Assembly (NCBI RefSeq): GCF_002561455.1
Contig: NZ_NTUP01000001.1
Span: 1-64,000 of the forward strand
Reading direction: 5' to 3'
DNA: 64,000 bases
From: Bacillus sp. AFS015802
GTDB lineage: Bacteria > Bacillota > Bacilli > Bacillales > Bacillaceae_B
A program made the position numbers and the translations under genes. Of the stretch, positions 18,226 through 27,862 are shown piece by piece (within the stretch, counting starts at the first letter, position 1; every line of letters starts with the position of its first letter). The notes beneath the pieces were generated by a model that made no database searches, was not told the origin of the DNA, and was given only the letters and a program-made list of their open reading frames with translations.

Positions 18226-18290
18226 TTATCTCACCCCCCTGAGATAGCAATGTTTTGCGACAGACTCAATTAATTGAGTCTGTCTTTTTT
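18226..18290. terminator. Terminator shared by the Sda-like gene and the convergent 45-aa ORF
   Basis: A small stem (tatctca/tgagata around 18226-18245) precedes a perfect 26-bp palindrome (18259-18271 with 18272-18284) followed by T6. The palindrome contains the stop codon of the minus-strand ORF. Confidence 0.85.
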
Positions 18291-18407
18291 CATTTCCTTG
18301 GATTCATGATAATCCTTGATCAGCTTGTATTGCACAGGATCAAGTAATCCCAACTTATGAAATATATAAGAATACTGAATCATCTTTTTAGAATGATATC
18401 CTCTCAT
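18270..18407 (-). CDS. Small protein of unknown function convergent to sda
   Basis: A 45-residue ORF starting with ATG behind a very strong AAAGGGGGTGG site at a spacing of about 6 bases. The peptide is basic and aromatic (about five Tyr, several Lys) with an amphipathic middle (YIFHKLGLLDPVQYKLIKDY, 14-33). I do not recognise a family; it lacks the SQELD motif of Spo0E-like phosphatases. Its 3' end lies in the palindromic terminator of the Sda-like gene. The good ribosome binding site argues that it is translated. Confidence 0.6.
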   Translation of the reverse strand: MRGYHSKKMIQYSYIFHKLGLLDPVQYKLIKDYHESKEMKKDRLN

Positions 18408-18497
18408 TATTTCCACCCCCTTTTAAATGTCCGAAACTTTCCTGAAGGAAACTTTATTTGTCTTATCCATATTTTATGTATTTGGTGAAAAAACGTG

Positions 18498-18541
18498 AAA
18501 AAAAAGCTGATTCATCACCCGAAGCGGATGTATGAACCAGC
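18498..18541 (-). terminator. Terminator of odhAB
   Basis: A 10-bp stem (18506-18515 with 18532-18541, one G-T) is followed on the minus strand by T8. Confidence 0.88.
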
Positions 18542-18576
18542 CAAACATTCATCTATTATTATTCAATCAGGACTTC

Positions 18577-19830
18577 TTATCCTTCAAGGAGCAAATCTTC
18601 AGGGTTTTCAAGTAAATCTTTCACCATCGCGAGGAATCCAACTGCTTCTTTCCCGTCAATGATTCTATGATCATATGATAAAGCAATGTACATCATCGGT
18701 CGATTTTCCATCGTATCCTTATCGATGGCCACTGGACGGAGTTGAATCTTATGCATTCCCAGAATACCCACTTGTGGACCATTTAAGATTGGAGTAGATA
18801 GTAATGAACCGAATACCCCGCCGTTTGTGATAGTGAATGAACCACCCTGCAGATCCCCAAGAGATAATTTGTTGTTTCTGGCCTTAGTAGCCAGTTCCAT
18901 GATCTCCCCTTCGATTTCCGCAAAGTTTTTCCGTTCACAATCGCGTACGACTGGTACAACCAATCCATCATCCGTAGAAACGGCTACACCGACATCATAA
19001 AATTTCTTTAATACGATTTCATCCCCATCAATCTCAGCGTTCACATATGGGAATTTCTTAAGTGCCGCTACAACCGCTTTTGTAAAGAAGCTCATGAAAC
19101 CAAGTCTCACATCATGGTCATCGAAGAACTTATCCTTTTTACGTTTGCGTAACTCCATCACTTTACTCATATCGATTTCGTTAAATGTCGTTAACATGGC
19201 AGCTGTTTGCTGAACCTCGACCAAGCGTTTGGCAATCGTTTGGCGACGGCGGGACATTTTCTCACGTACCACTGGCTTTCCATCATCTTTCTTAGCAGGT
19301 GCCTTTTTCTCTTCGGCAGAAGGTTTGGCAGGAGCTGCAGCTGGTTTGTTGCTATAAGCTTCAATGTCCTGCTTACGCACCCGGCCCAGAGGATCTGTTG
19401 GAACATCCGAGAGGTCGATGCCTTTTTCACGCGCTAATTTACGTGCTGCAGGAGACGCGATCGGACGATTCTTTTTGTCCTCTTTGACTGGTGCTTCCTG
19501 CGTTTTGCTTTCTTCCTTCTCTTCTTGCTTAGATGCTTCTTCCTTTGGTTCAGAGGTAGCTTCTTTCTTTTCTTCTGAAGTGGCCGGTGCTTCTCCGCCT
19601 GCACCAACAATGGCGATCACTTGACCCACTTCTACCGTATCGCCCTCTTCTGCCTTCAGCTCCTGGATCGTACCCGCTTCTTCAGAAATGACTTCAACAT
19701 TTACTTTATCTGTTTCAAGCTCTACGATATACTCGCCTTTTTCAACATAATCCCCCGGCTGTTTAAGCCATTGAGCAATCGTACCTTCTGTAATTGATTC
19801 TGCTAATTCTGGAACTTTAATTTCTGCCAC
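18577..19830 (-). CDS. odhB: Dihydrolipoamide succinyltransferase, E2 of 2-oxoglutarate dehydrogenase
   Basis: The 417-residue E2 core of the 2-oxoglutarate dehydrogenase complex transfers succinyl from lipoate to CoA in the TCA cycle. Domains in order: one lipoyl domain (1-80) with Lys42 in ETDKVNV; an Ala/Glu/Lys-rich linker; a peripheral-subunit-binding domain (about 125-160, [10 protein letters not shown]); a second linker; and the catalytic domain (190-417) with His388 and Asp392 in HRIIDG. It starts with GTG behind GAGGAGG. It lies 19 bases after odhA and ends the operon. Confidence 0.97.
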   Translation of the reverse strand: MAEIKVPELAESITEGTIAQWLKQPGDYVEKGEYIVELETDKVNVEVISEEAGTIQELKAEEGDTVEVGQVIAIVGAGGEAPATSEEKKEATSEPKEEASKQEEKEESKTQEAPVKEDKKNRPIASPAARKLAREKGIDLSDVPTDPLGRVRKQDIEAYSNKPAAAPAKPSAEEKKAPAKKDDGKPVVREKMSRRRQTIAKRLVEVQQTAAMLTTFNEIDMSKVMELRKRKKDKFFDDHDVRLGFMSFFTKAVVAALKKFPYVNAEIDGDEIVLKKFYDVGVAVSTDDGLVVPVVRDCERKNFAEIEGEIMELATKARNNKLSLGDLQGGSFTITNGGVFGSLLSTPILNGPQVGILGMHKIQLRPVAIDKDTMENRPMMYIALSYDHRIIDGKEAVGFLAMVKDLLENPEDLLLEG

Positions 19831-19849
19831 TGTGATGTCCTCCTCTTTC

Positions 19850-22696
19850 TTATCGGGTTAACGCTTCGTTAATAATCCGTGATTGTTCTTTTTTGTGTAC
19901 AGTTGGTTCACCTTCTGAAGGACTGGAGCGTCTGCGACGGCCGACATAGTGTACCTCCACACCCTCAGGCGCGATGTCACGGAGTCTTGATTCTGCAAAT
20001 GTCCATGCCCCCATATTCTTAGGTTCTTCCTGGATCCAGACCAATTCCTTAAGGTTTGGATACCTTTTTAGGATGGCTGTGATATCGCCTTTAGGGAAAG
20101 GATAGATTTCTTCTACCCTAAGAATGTGCAACCAATCTTTATCATCGATATCCTGAAGCTTCTCTTCTAAATCGATTGCAATTTTACCGCTGCATAGAAC
20201 AACCCTTTCAACTGCATCCTGGATCTCGCCAAGACCCTGTTGCTCAAGGACTGAATGAAATTCCCCATGGGCCAGTTCTTCAGCTGTAACCGCTGCAAAC
20301 TGATTCCGTAATAAGCTTTTCGGCGTCATAATAACGAGCGGCCTGACTTCTTCTTTTTGCAGGATGGCTGCTTGACGTCTTAGGATATGGAAGTATTGAC
20401 CCGCTGTAGAACAATTGGCGACGGTCCAGTTATATTCCCCGCCAAGCTGTAAGAATCGTTCCAGACGGGCGCTTGAGTGTTCAGGACCCTGTCCTTCATA
20501 TCCATGCGGCAGAAGCATGACAAGACCTGTTTTTTGTCCCCATTTCGCCCGGCCGGCCGATATGAATTGATCGAACATCACTTGTGCCATATTCGAGAAA
20601 TCTCCAAATTGCGCTTCCCACAGAACTAGGGTTTCAGGGGCAAATACATTATATCCATACTCATATCCGACAACCGCGGTCTCAGTAAGCGGACTGTTGT
20701 GAACGACAAATGATGCATGGCTATCCTTAAGATTGTGTAAAGGAATATACTCTTCCCCGGATTTCTCATCATGGAGTACCAGATGGCGCTGAGCAAATGT
20801 CCCACGTTCTGAATCCTGCCCCGTCAATCTGATAGGTGTGCCATCCTTTAAGATGGATGCAAACGCAAGCGTCTCCGCGTGAGCCCAATCAATTTTTCCC
20901 TTTCCTTCGAATACCTGGCTGCGTCTCTTCAGGATACGTTCCAATTTCTTGAACACATTGAAGCCTTCAGGCCATTGAAGTAATTCACTGTTTAAACCTT
21001 CTAGCTTATCGAAATCGACGCTGGTGTTGATTTCCGGCAGCCCGTTCGCCACATCCTCAGGCGGAGCAAGCACAGTATCGGGATCTTCGTCCTTCGCTGG
21101 TACCTTATCATAAGCTGCTTTTAATTCTTCCTCGATTTCATGATCCATCTTCTCGACGTCTGCTTCCGTTACAATCCCTTCGGAAACGAGTTTGTCCGCA
21201 TACATCTTCTTCACATTGGGATGGTTCTGGATGACAGAATACATTAATGGATTTGTCACCATAGGTTCGTCCATTTCATTATGACCGAAACGACGGTAGC
21301 CGATTAAATCAATGACGAAGTCTTTTCCGAATGTTTTACGATATTCATAGGCAAGGACCGCTGCAGCAAGACACGCTTCGGGATCGTCCGCATTGACATG
21401 CACAATCGGTACCTCGAAGCCCTTGGCAGTGTCAGATGCATATTTCGTAGAACGTGAATCACGGCTTTCAGTCGTGAATCCGATCATATTATTGGCAATG
21501 AGGTGAATCGATCCACCTGTATTATAACCGCGAAGTTGGCTCATATTTAATGTTTCAGCCACGACACCTTGTCCCGGGAATGCAGCATCACCATGGATCA
21601 TCACCGCATAGGAAGCTTCCGGTGACTGCTCCGGGTAACCCCTGTCTTCACGGACTTCTTGAGCCGCACGTGTATATCCGGCCACAATCGGGCTCACGAC
21701 TTCCAAATGACTCGGGTTGTTGGCAAGCGTCACACGCGCACGTGCTGTCGGCGACTGCTGTGGAGCGATTTCACGATCAGCCCCAAGGTGATACTTGACG
21801 TCACCCGTCCATCCAAAGGTAATTCCGATCGACCCTTCGGAAGGAATTAAATCCTTGCTCGGTGCGTGTTGAAATTCTGCAAAAATCATTTCATATGGTT
21901 TTCCGATGACATGGGCCAATACGTTTAGACGCCCTCGGTGAGCCATACCTATATTTACGGTCTTAGCTCCGGATTCCACTGAATAACGAACCATCTCGTC
22001 AAGAAGAGGAACCATGGTATCCAATCCTTCAATCGAGAAGCGTTTTTGACCAACAAAGGTGCGGTGAACATACTTTTCAAATCCATCCACTTGTGCAAGA
22101 CGCCTTAATAATGCGACTTTCTTGTCCTTTGAAAGTGGAGTGAAATAAGATTCAGATTCAATCTTTTCCCTTAGCCAGTTTTTCTCTTCCAGTTCATGTA
22201 CATGAGCATATTCGAATGCTAATTTGTTCGTGTAAACCTGTCTCAGATGCTGAATCGCCTGCAGACCATCCTTAATGTGGGATGGTGCATTCGGGCATAG
22301 GAAATCGACAGGGATCTGCTTTAGATCCTCTTCAGTGAGATTAAATTCAGAAAGCTCTATTCTTCTTGTGTCTTTATTCCGGTCATTCAGGGGATTAATA
22401 TCCGCAGCCAAGTGACCATATGTACGAATATTATCTGCTAATTTAACCGCTGCCACCATTTTACTCAGGGCAGTGGGCTGCTCGGGTAATGTAAACGATG
22501 AATCCCCGTGCTGGGCACTTGCGATGACCTTGACATCCTCAACGGTAGGTGGCCCCCATTGTTCGAATAACTCCTTCAATTCAGGATCTACTTCTGATGG
22601 ATCCTCAAGGAATTGTTCGTAAACCTCCATTACATAACCCAGGTTTGGTCCGTAAAACGATTGCCACGGTTCTCCCTTTGCAGATTGCTTTTTCAT
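19850..22696 (-). CDS. odhA: 2-Oxoglutarate dehydrogenase E1 component
   Basis: The 948-residue thiamine-diphosphate-dependent E1 decarboxylates 2-oxoglutarate and succinylates the E2 lipoyl group. The N-terminal [16 protein letters not shown] region, the ThDP-binding GDAAFPGQG segment, the [11 protein letters not shown] motif and the C-terminal transketolase-like domain ([13 protein letters not shown] onward) are visible. Length is normal for Bacillus OdhA. It is cotranscribed with odhB, as in B. subtilis. Candidate cre sites at 22804-22817 and 22974-22987 upstream fit glucose repression of this TCA step, which is known for the B. subtilis operon. Confidence 0.97.
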   Translation of the reverse strand: MKKQSAKGEPWQSFYGPNLGYVMEVYEQFLEDPSEVDPELKELFEQWGPPTVEDVKVIASAQHGDSSFTLPEQPTALSKMVAAVKLADNIRTYGHLAADINPLNDRNKDTRRIELSEFNLTEEDLKQIPVDFLCPNAPSHIKDGLQAIQHLRQVYTNKLAFEYAHVHELEEKNWLREKIESESYFTPLSKDKKVALLRRLAQVDGFEKYVHRTFVGQKRFSIEGLDTMVPLLDEMVRYSVESGAKTVNIGMAHRGRLNVLAHVIGKPYEMIFAEFQHAPSKDLIPSEGSIGITFGWTGDVKYHLGADREIAPQQSPTARARVTLANNPSHLEVVSPIVAGYTRAAQEVREDRGYPEQSPEASYAVMIHGDAAFPGQGVVAETLNMSQLRGYNTGGSIHLIANNMIGFTTESRDSRSTKYASDTAKGFEVPIVHVNADDPEACLAAAVLAYEYRKTFGKDFVIDLIGYRRFGHNEMDEPMVTNPLMYSVIQNHPNVKKMYADKLVSEGIVTEADVEKMDHEIEEELKAAYDKVPAKDEDPDTVLAPPEDVANGLPEINTSVDFDKLEGLNSELLQWPEGFNVFKKLERILKRRSQVFEGKGKIDWAHAETLAFASILKDGTPIRLTGQDSERGTFAQRHLVLHDEKSGEEYIPLHNLKDSHASFVVHNSPLTETAVVGYEYGYNVFAPETLVLWEAQFGDFSNMAQVMFDQFISAGRAKWGQKTGLVMLLPHGYEGQGPEHSSARLERFLQLGGEYNWTVANCSTAGQYFHILRRQAAILQKEEVRPLVIMTPKSLLRNQFAAVTAEELAHGEFHSVLEQQGLGEIQDAVERVVLCSGKIAIDLEEKLQDIDDKDWLHILRVEEIYPFPKGDITAILKRYPNLKELVWIQEEPKNMGAWTFAESRLRDIAPEGVEVHYVGRRRRSSPSEGEPTVHKKEQSRIINEALTR

Positions 22697-22803
22697 TGTG
22701 AAAAACCTCCAACTATTTTGCCAGTTAGTATAATTTGGGTATCATGTATTCTTACAATCCAATCATTGTTTTTCATTATGCAAGAATAGTAATTTTTACT
22801 ACA

Positions 22804-22817
22804 TTAAAACGCTTACA
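22804..22817 (+). promoter_or_regulatory. Candidate cre (CcpA) site for odhAB
   Basis: TTAAAACGCTTACA matches the cre reference at 12 of 14 positions and lies about 110 bases upstream of the odhA start. Confidence 0.5.
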
Positions 22818-22973
22818 AGGACATTTTATCACTGTGCAGTAGTAAGATAAAGTCTTTATGACAAATTTCTCAAAATTTTGTTTTCCGCCTTTTTGATATG
22901 GTCATTACTTATATTCCCATAATAAATTCCAGGAAAACCTCTGTGTATATCGACTATTCTGAAATAATTTTTT

Positions 22974-22987
22974 ATTAAGCGCTTTCT
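22974..22987 (-). promoter_or_regulatory. Second cre-like site upstream of odhAB
   Basis: On the minus strand it reads AGAAAGCGCTTAAT, with the full AAAGCGCTT core. It is about 280 bases from odhA, so it may be auxiliary or belong to another promoter. Confidence 0.4.
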
Positions 22988-23247
22988 CTTTCACCTTCTT
23001 GTATCCCCATGGCGCGGGTACTTTTTTCATAAACCATCTTACTACTGTTACCTGAAAAAACCAAATATTTTTTGTTATTTTCTGCGTTTTTTTATTTAGT
23101 AAGATGTTTATAAAGTAATAGATAAAGATTTTTCAGTTCAGTCCCCCCTCCTTCTCTTACTGAGAATGAACTCATCGCCCACCCATTGCATAGGATGTAA
23201 CCAGAAGGAAACAACTGGCCAATTATGTTTAAAGTGAGGTGGTTCAC

Positions 23248-23760
23248 ATGTTCCCATGGAGTTTATTTCCTTTCAATAAAGGTATGAAAGATCAAATGAA
23301 CCAAATGAACCCGAAAGAAATGGATTCCTATATTCAAGGAATGATGAAGAATATGTTCCCGGGCGGATGGGAAAGCATGATGAATCCGAATGATATGATG
23401 AATGGTGCACAATCCTTTATGAATCCGATGGGAAACCAGGGGCAGAAGGCCAAACGCGGGAAAGACCAGGAGACCCCTTCTTCCATTCCTACCAATGTCT
23501 TTGAAACCTTTGAAGATATCTATATCCGATTTCATGTTCCCAATGAGGAATGGATGAAACATTTAAAGATTTTTCACACCTCCAATCAGGCGATCATTGA
23601 GAACATCCCCGGCAGTGAAGAAAGGCAAGTCATCACCCTCCCTTGCCTGGTGAAGAAAAAAGGGGCAGTGGCTCAATACAAGGATGGAATATTAGAGCTG
23701 AAAATTCCTAAAAGCATTGATATGCAGTACACAGAAATAGACGTCTCAGAAAAATACTGA
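23248..23760 (+). CDS. gerT: GerT/CotM-like spore protein with Hsp20 fold
   Basis: A 170-residue protein. The N-terminus MFPWSLFPFNK is followed by a Met/Asn-rich segment (about 12-70) and a C-terminal alpha-crystallin-like beta-sandwich (about 85-170, FETFEDIYIRFHVP... LELKIPK). In Bacillus cereus such a protein, GerT, is a spore outer-layer component needed for efficient germination, and CotM is a related coat protein. The ATG at 23248 follows GTGAGGTGG; an upstream GTG overlaps that site. Location in the spore coat or exosporium is inferred from the family. It converges on the sensor kinase gene. Confidence 0.7.
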   Translation: MFPWSLFPFNKGMKDQMNQMNPKEMDSYIQGMMKNMFPGGWESMMNPNDMMNGAQSFMNPMGNQGQKAKRGKDQETPSSIPTNVFETFEDIYIRFHVPNEEWMKHLKIFHTSNQAIIENIPGSEERQVITLPCLVKKKGAVAQYKDGILELKIPKSIDMQYTEIDVSEKY

Positions 23761-23767
23761 GACGTCT
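23739..23767. terminator. Inverted repeat across the gerT-like stop codon
   Basis: An 11-bp perfect stem (23739-23749 with 23757-23767) has a 7-base loop. There is no T run on either side, so it may limit read-through between convergent genes rather than act as a classic terminator. Confidence 0.5.
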
Positions 23768-23773
23768 GTAAGG

Positions 23774-25183
23774 TTACTGGACATATTTAAGGGATAATCG
23801 GATGATGGTTCCATCAGGATGATTCCTCAAGGCCATGATGTCACCGTCGTAGTTGTGGATAAGCTTTGAAGCGATGGCCAACCCCAGTCCATATCCACCT
23901 TTCTCCCTGCTTCTGGCCTTGTCGACCCGATAAAAACGGTCGAATATCTTTGGAAGATCTTCTTCCGGTATACCGATACCTTCATCCTTGACCTCTATGA
24001 TCACTTCATCTTTTCTGTCCATAAGCTTCACTTCAATGGTAGAGTGCTCATCAGAATACTTCACGGCATTATCCAGCAGGATGATCATGATCTGCTCCAG
24101 ATGCCTGGGCATGATGGTGACCAGAGCTTCATGGTTTAATTCATCAAAGCATGAAAAGGTATGTTCCCGATGAAGGAATTTAAAATCCCTCATCACTTTA
24201 TCGACTACTTTCTGAACATGTGCCCGAGCGTTTTCCAAATCGAAGTTTTCCCGGTCCGCCCTGGAAAGCTCCAGCAGCTCTCCTACCAGCCGCTTCACCC
24301 TCTCCAGTTCTTCTAATGATACTTGTAACGATTCTTCCAGGATGGTTGGGTCCTTTTTACCCCACCGGTTCAATAATGCAAGATGTCCTTCGAGTACTTG
24401 GATGGGTGTTCGCAATTCATGGGAAGCATCTTCTACGAATTGCTGTTGTTGCTGGAACGACTTTTCGATCTGACTCATCATTTTATTGAAAATCTGAGAT
24501 AAATCACTGATTTCATCATGAGCCTTCACAATTTCAACTCTTTCGTGAAACCCTTTCCTTTCAATCGATCTCATCGTTTCAGAAAGTTTATTCAATGGCC
24601 GGACAAAGCTTTTCGCCATAAAATAACCAACGACGGCACTGATCAAAAGCGCCAGAATCCCCGTAATGGTCATCATCCAAAAAAGGTTTTTCATGATGTT
24701 TTCATACCGGTTCAAAGGCTGTATGATTTCTACAAATCCGTTAAATTGGTTTGACTTGATGGGTGAGCGTCCTATGAGCATTTTCTTCCCTTCAGATTCT
24801 ATAAGTGCCACTGATTTATTTCTGACAGGTTGAAAAGGTACATAAAATGACGATTCATTCTCTCCCCTGATTTCCAATACTTGATTCCCTTGTTCATCCA
24901 GTATCCGTATGGTCTGGTCTTTCTCGGCTATTTGCTTCATCAAATCGCGGCTATCATAGATGTCCTGAAGTTCAATATTTTGCCCTCTCTGTTTAAAGAA
25001 AACGGAGATTTCATCCAGGACCCGGCCAAAATTGTTTTCTTCCTCATCCAGCATCCATTTATTAATGGCGTGATATTGAAAAAAACTAAACAAGAAAAAG
25101 GCAAGGAATATGGCTGAACCAGCGGCAAAGGCCCACTTCACTTTAAGGGAAGAAGGCTTCAAACGATTGATGAATATATTCAT
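23774..25183 (-). CDS. Sensor histidine kinase, YkoH/ArlS-like
   Basis: A 469-residue membrane histidine kinase. Two membrane segments (about 17-37 and 165-187) flank an extracytoplasmic sensor domain; then come HAMP (about 188-240), the dimerisation domain with the phospho-accepting His in DASHELRTP, and an HATPase_c domain with N (LLDNAVKYS), G1 (DEGIGIP), F (FDRFYRVD) and G2 (GGYGLGLAI) boxes. It overlaps the upstream response regulator gene by 4 bases (ATGA), so translation is coupled. The stimulus is unknown. Architecture and partner resemble YkoGH of B. subtilis and ArlRS of staphylococci. Confidence 0.92.
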   Translation of the reverse strand: MNIFINRLKPSSLKVKWAFAAGSAIFLAFFLFSFFQYHAINKWMLDEEENNFGRVLDEISVFFKQRGQNIELQDIYDSRDLMKQIAEKDQTIRILDEQGNQVLEIRGENESSFYVPFQPVRNKSVALIESEGKKMLIGRSPIKSNQFNGFVEIIQPLNRYENIMKNLFWMMTITGILALLISAVVGYFMAKSFVRPLNKLSETMRSIERKGFHERVEIVKAHDEISDLSQIFNKMMSQIEKSFQQQQQFVEDASHELRTPIQVLEGHLALLNRWGKKDPTILEESLQVSLEELERVKRLVGELLELSRADRENFDLENARAHVQKVVDKVMRDFKFLHREHTFSCFDELNHEALVTIMPRHLEQIMIILLDNAVKYSDEHSTIEVKLMDRKDEVIIEVKDEGIGIPEEDLPKIFDRFYRVDKARSREKGGYGLGLAIASKLIHNYDGDIMALRNHPDGTIIRLSLKYVQ

Positions 25184-25860
25184 GTCCTCATCACATAACC
25201 AGTTCCGCGTACGGTTTGTATATAGCTCTCTTCGCCTGGCGAATCAATTTTATTCCTTAAGTACCTTACGTAAACATCCACCACGTTCGTTTCTACTTCC
25301 GTATCGTAGCCCCAAACCTTATTCAGGAGCACTTCCCGGGTCAGCACGATATTCTTGTTCTCCAAAAAGGCGAGTAAGAGGTCGTATTCCCTCTTAGTCA
25401 CTTCAATCTCTTCTTCCAGCTTAAATACCTGCCTGGACTCCTTGTGCACGATGATATCACGGTAATGGAATGTGGTCTTCAGAGAACCGGCTTCCTCTTT
25501 TACGGCACGCCGGAACACAGCCCTTAGTCTTGCCAATAACTCTTCAATTGCGAAAGGCTTGACGATATAATCATCCGCCCCGCTGTCAAGACCGGAGACC
25601 CGGTCCATTACGCTGTCCCTCGCCGTAATCATAAGGATCGGTACCGCTTTGACCTGTCGTATTCTTCTGCACACTTCCAGCCCATTCAAGCCAGGCAACA
25701 TAAGATCCAACAGGATGATGTCCCAATCCACTTCCAGGGCTTGTTCCAGACCATCCCTTCCGTCATAGGCAAGGCCGACCTCGTATCCTTCATATTTAAG
25801 TTCCAATTCGATGAATCGGGATAGATTTTTTTCATCTTCAATGACTAAGATTCTTTTCAC
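25180..25860 (-). CDS. OmpR-family response regulator, YkoG/ArlR-like
   Basis: A 226-residue regulator with an N-terminal receiver domain (acidic pocket Glu9/Asp10, phosphorylation site Asp52 in LLDLMLPG, Lys in IVKPF) and a C-terminal winged helix (TKREYDLLLAFLENK... VDVYVRYLRNKI... TVRGTGYVMR). It starts with GTG behind GCAGGTGA. It is cotranscribed with the kinase downstream and probably with the 41-aa membrane peptide gene 28 bases upstream. Target genes are unknown. Confidence 0.93.
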   Translation of the reverse strand: MKRILVIEDEKNLSRFIELELKYEGYEVGLAYDGRDGLEQALEVDWDIILLDLMLPGLNGLEVCRRIRQVKAVPILMITARDSVMDRVSGLDSGADDYIVKPFAIEELLARLRAVFRRAVKEEAGSLKTTFHYRDIIVHKESRQVFKLEEEIEVTKREYDLLLAFLENKNIVLTREVLLNKVWGYDTEVETNVVDVYVRYLRNKIDSPGEESYIQTVRGTGYVMRT

Positions 25861-25888
25861 ATCATCACCTGCTCAAGCTTAATACCTC

Positions 25889-26014
25889 TTATTTTAATTT
25901 ACTTTTATTAAAAATAAAATCATTGAGGGCATGAAATATTTCAATGCCTTGATACGTCATTAAAGTAATGGCAGTAAAACTGAAAAATAAAATAGGAATA
26001 ATTCGAATCCACAT
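25889..26014 (-). CDS. Small single-span membrane peptide upstream of the two-component system
   Basis: A 41-residue ORF starting with ATG behind AAGGGAGG at good spacing. It has one hydrophobic segment (about 4-19) with a short N-terminus and a basic C-terminal tail (FNKSKLK). I do not recognise it. It lies 28 bases before the response regulator on the same strand with no terminator between, so it is probably the first gene of the operon. Small membrane peptides often modulate sensor kinases; that role is inference. Confidence 0.6.
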   Translation of the reverse strand: MWIRIIPILFFSFTAITLMTYQGIEIFHALNDFIFNKSKLK

Positions 26015-26205
26015 GGTTCTAACCTCCCTTTTATCATTACCGTCATTTTCCTCCTTCATCATTAAAATAAAATGAGAAGAGGGTGAGTTTTCATTAAGAG
26101 ATTTTCTAGTTTACATAAAATAATTACGGTTAAATGAAATTGTTGTATGAAAACACTTCTGTTGAGGAAAATTAGCTTTGTAGAAACAAGAATGAGGTGC
26201 ACGAA

Positions 26206-27426
26206 ATGGAAAGCAAGAAAAAGTTGGATTTATTAGCGTTATCATCTATTCCTTTAGTTATGACCCTTGGGAATTCCATGTTAATTCCTGTTCTCCCTCA
26301 ATTGGAGAAAGAATTGGACATTTCAGGCTTTCAATCCAGCCTGATCATCACTGTCTATTCCATCATTGCGATTCTCTGCATCCCTGTTGCCGGGTTCCTG
26401 TCAGACCGCTTCGGCAGGAAAAAGATACTGATCCCAAGCTTGATCATCGCGGGAATCGGTGGCCTTATTTGCGGATTTGCTTCGATTTACGGATCGAATG
26501 CTTATTTATTTGTCATTGTCGGAAGGGTCGTTCAAGGAATTGGGGCTGCAGGAGCCTTCCCGGTCGTCATTCCCACTGTGGGCGACTTGTATGAGGATGA
26601 TGATCAAATAACCAAGGGATTGGGATTGATTGAAACCTCCAATACGTTCGGGAAGGTGTTAAGCCCGATATTGGGAGCATTATTTGCGGCATGGATCTGG
26701 TTCATCCCCTTTTTCTCCATTCCCGTCTTTTCCATCCTATCGATTGTCCTGATTATGATCTTTGTGAAGGTCCCCAAAAAAAATGGAGAAGAAGCTAAAC
26801 AGACCATCAAGGAGTTCTTCCATGAAGTGAAAGTGGTCCTTATAAAAGAAAAGAGATGGATTTTCGGTATTTTCATCATTGGAATCATTTCCATGTTTAT
26901 TTTATTCGGATTCCTGTACTATTTATCGACCCGCTTGGAACAGGCGTTCAGCATCGTCGGAGTGATGAAAGGATTGTATCTTGCCATACCCCTTCTTTTT
27001 TTATGCCTGACCTCGTATATCACAGGAAAATTAATAGGAAAAAGCAAGGGTAAAATGAAGTGGGTCATTGTGTTGGGTTCCTTAATGAGCTCAGTTGCCT
27101 TCATCCCTTTATTGTTCACTGAAGGAAAATGGGTGGTAGTGAGCACATTCTCCATTGCAAGTATCGGGATGGGGGCAGCTCTGCCCTGTCTCGATGCCTT
27201 GATCACGGAAGGAATCGAAAAGGAACATCGAGGTACGATCACGTCCATATACAGCTCCATGAGGTTCACTGGTGTTGCACTCGGCCCTCCTATAGTGGCC
27301 TTGATTGAACCGATGACCACATTTATATTATTTATCATCTTGAGCATACTTTCCAGCCTTGTCGGAATGCTCTTCATTAAAATCCCGGCTTCCGGGCCAC
27401 AATCACTTTCAGCCAAGAAAGCCTGA
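26206..27426 (+). CDS. MFS transporter
   Basis: A 406-residue major facilitator with 12 predicted membrane segments. The loop 2-3 signature GFLSDRFGRKKI and the drug-exporter motif C-like segment GAAGAFPVVIPT in helix 4-5 support an H+-driven drug or metabolite exporter (DHA1 type). The C-terminal half contains the second DRFGRK-equivalent loop in weakened form. The substrate cannot be told. The ATG at 26206 is 9 bases after GAGG. It is a single gene with a terminator. Confidence 0.88.
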   Translation: MESKKKLDLLALSSIPLVMTLGNSMLIPVLPQLEKELDISGFQSSLIITVYSIIAILCIPVAGFLSDRFGRKKILIPSLIIAGIGGLICGFASIYGSNAYLFVIVGRVVQGIGAAGAFPVVIPTVGDLYEDDDQITKGLGLIETSNTFGKVLSPILGALFAAWIWFIPFFSIPVFSILSIVLIMIFVKVPKKNGEEAKQTIKEFFHEVKVVLIKEKRWIFGIFIIGIISMFILFGFLYYLSTRLEQAFSIVGVMKGLYLAIPLLFLCLTSYITGKLIGKSKGKMKWVIVLGSLMSSVAFIPLLFTEGKWVVVSTFSIASIGMGAALPCLDALITEGIEKEHRGTITSIYSSMRFTGVALGPPIVALIEPMTTFILFIILSILSSLVGMLFIKIPASGPQSLSAKKA

Positions 27427-27427
27427 T

Positions 27428-27457
27428 AAAACGGAGCCGCTCTGGTTCCGTTTTTTT
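27428..27457 (+). terminator. Terminator of the MFS gene
   Basis: An 11-bp stem (27428-27438 with 27444-27454, one G-T) is followed by T7. Confidence 0.9.
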
Positions 27458-27565
27458 ACCACTCATACTTCATCCCTTATACTTATCACCTTTTATGTTT
27501 ATTTCTCTTCATATTGTGGTAGATATATCCATAAATATGAATAGGAAGCTAAAAGGGGGATATGT

Positions 27566-27742
27566 ATGACTTGGATCATTGTCTTTGTTTCATTCTTCAT
27601 TTTGCTCATCTTTGCGGAAGAAATCGTTTATTATTATTTACGGACGAAAGTCATGGAGAATCCACCTAAGAGGGAAAGACATGGATGGAAAATAAAAGCT
27701 TGGGTTTATAAAATGAAGCTGAAACTCAATCATAGTGAATAA
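27566..27742 (+). CDS. Small membrane protein of unknown function
   Basis: A 58-residue ORF starting with ATG just after a strong AAAAGGGGG site (6-7 bases). It has an N-terminal membrane segment (3-17) followed by a strongly basic tail with Trp and Lys (RERHGWKIKAWVYKMKLKL). I do not recognise a family. A classic terminator follows 20 bases after the stop, which supports a real single-gene transcript. Confidence 0.65.
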   Translation: MTWIIVFVSFFILLIFAEEIVYYYLRTKVMENPPKRERHGWKIKAWVYKMKLKLNHSE

Positions 27743-27762
27743 GTGAATACATACACACAACG

Positions 27763-27790
27763 GGCAGAGACTCATTCTCTGCCTTTTTTT
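27763..27790 (+). terminator. Terminator of the 58-aa membrane protein gene
   Basis: An 8-bp stem (27763-27770 with 27776-27783) is followed by T7. Confidence 0.9.
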
Positions 27791-27821
27791 ATTAAGCAGG
27801 CAGAAAGATTCTCTCAAGAGC

Positions 27822-27862
27822 AAAAAAAAGAAGACAAAAGCTTCAGCAAGGCTTTTGTCTTC
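27822..27862 (-). terminator. Minus-strand terminator-like hairpin
   Basis: A 12-bp stem (27830-27841 with 27851-27862) is followed by T8 on the minus strand. No minus-strand gene is visible to its right, so its transcript is unexplained. Confidence 0.6.

Larger units (their letters stand above)
22697..23247. other. Divergent promoter region between odhA and the gerT-like gene
   Basis: This 550-base AT-rich region has no credible ORF. It contains two cre-like sequences and must hold the odhAB and gerT-like promoters. I could not pick a convincing spore-specific promoter for the latter. Confidence 0.6.

Noticed and set aside
21550-21798. 82-codon plus-strand ORF inside odhA
   Set aside because: It lies antisense to the conserved ThDP-binding region of odhA and has no ribosome binding site.
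26919-27416. 165-codon minus-strand ORF inside the MFS gene
   Set aside because: It is an antisense reading of the transporter; composition follows the complementary hydrophobic codons.
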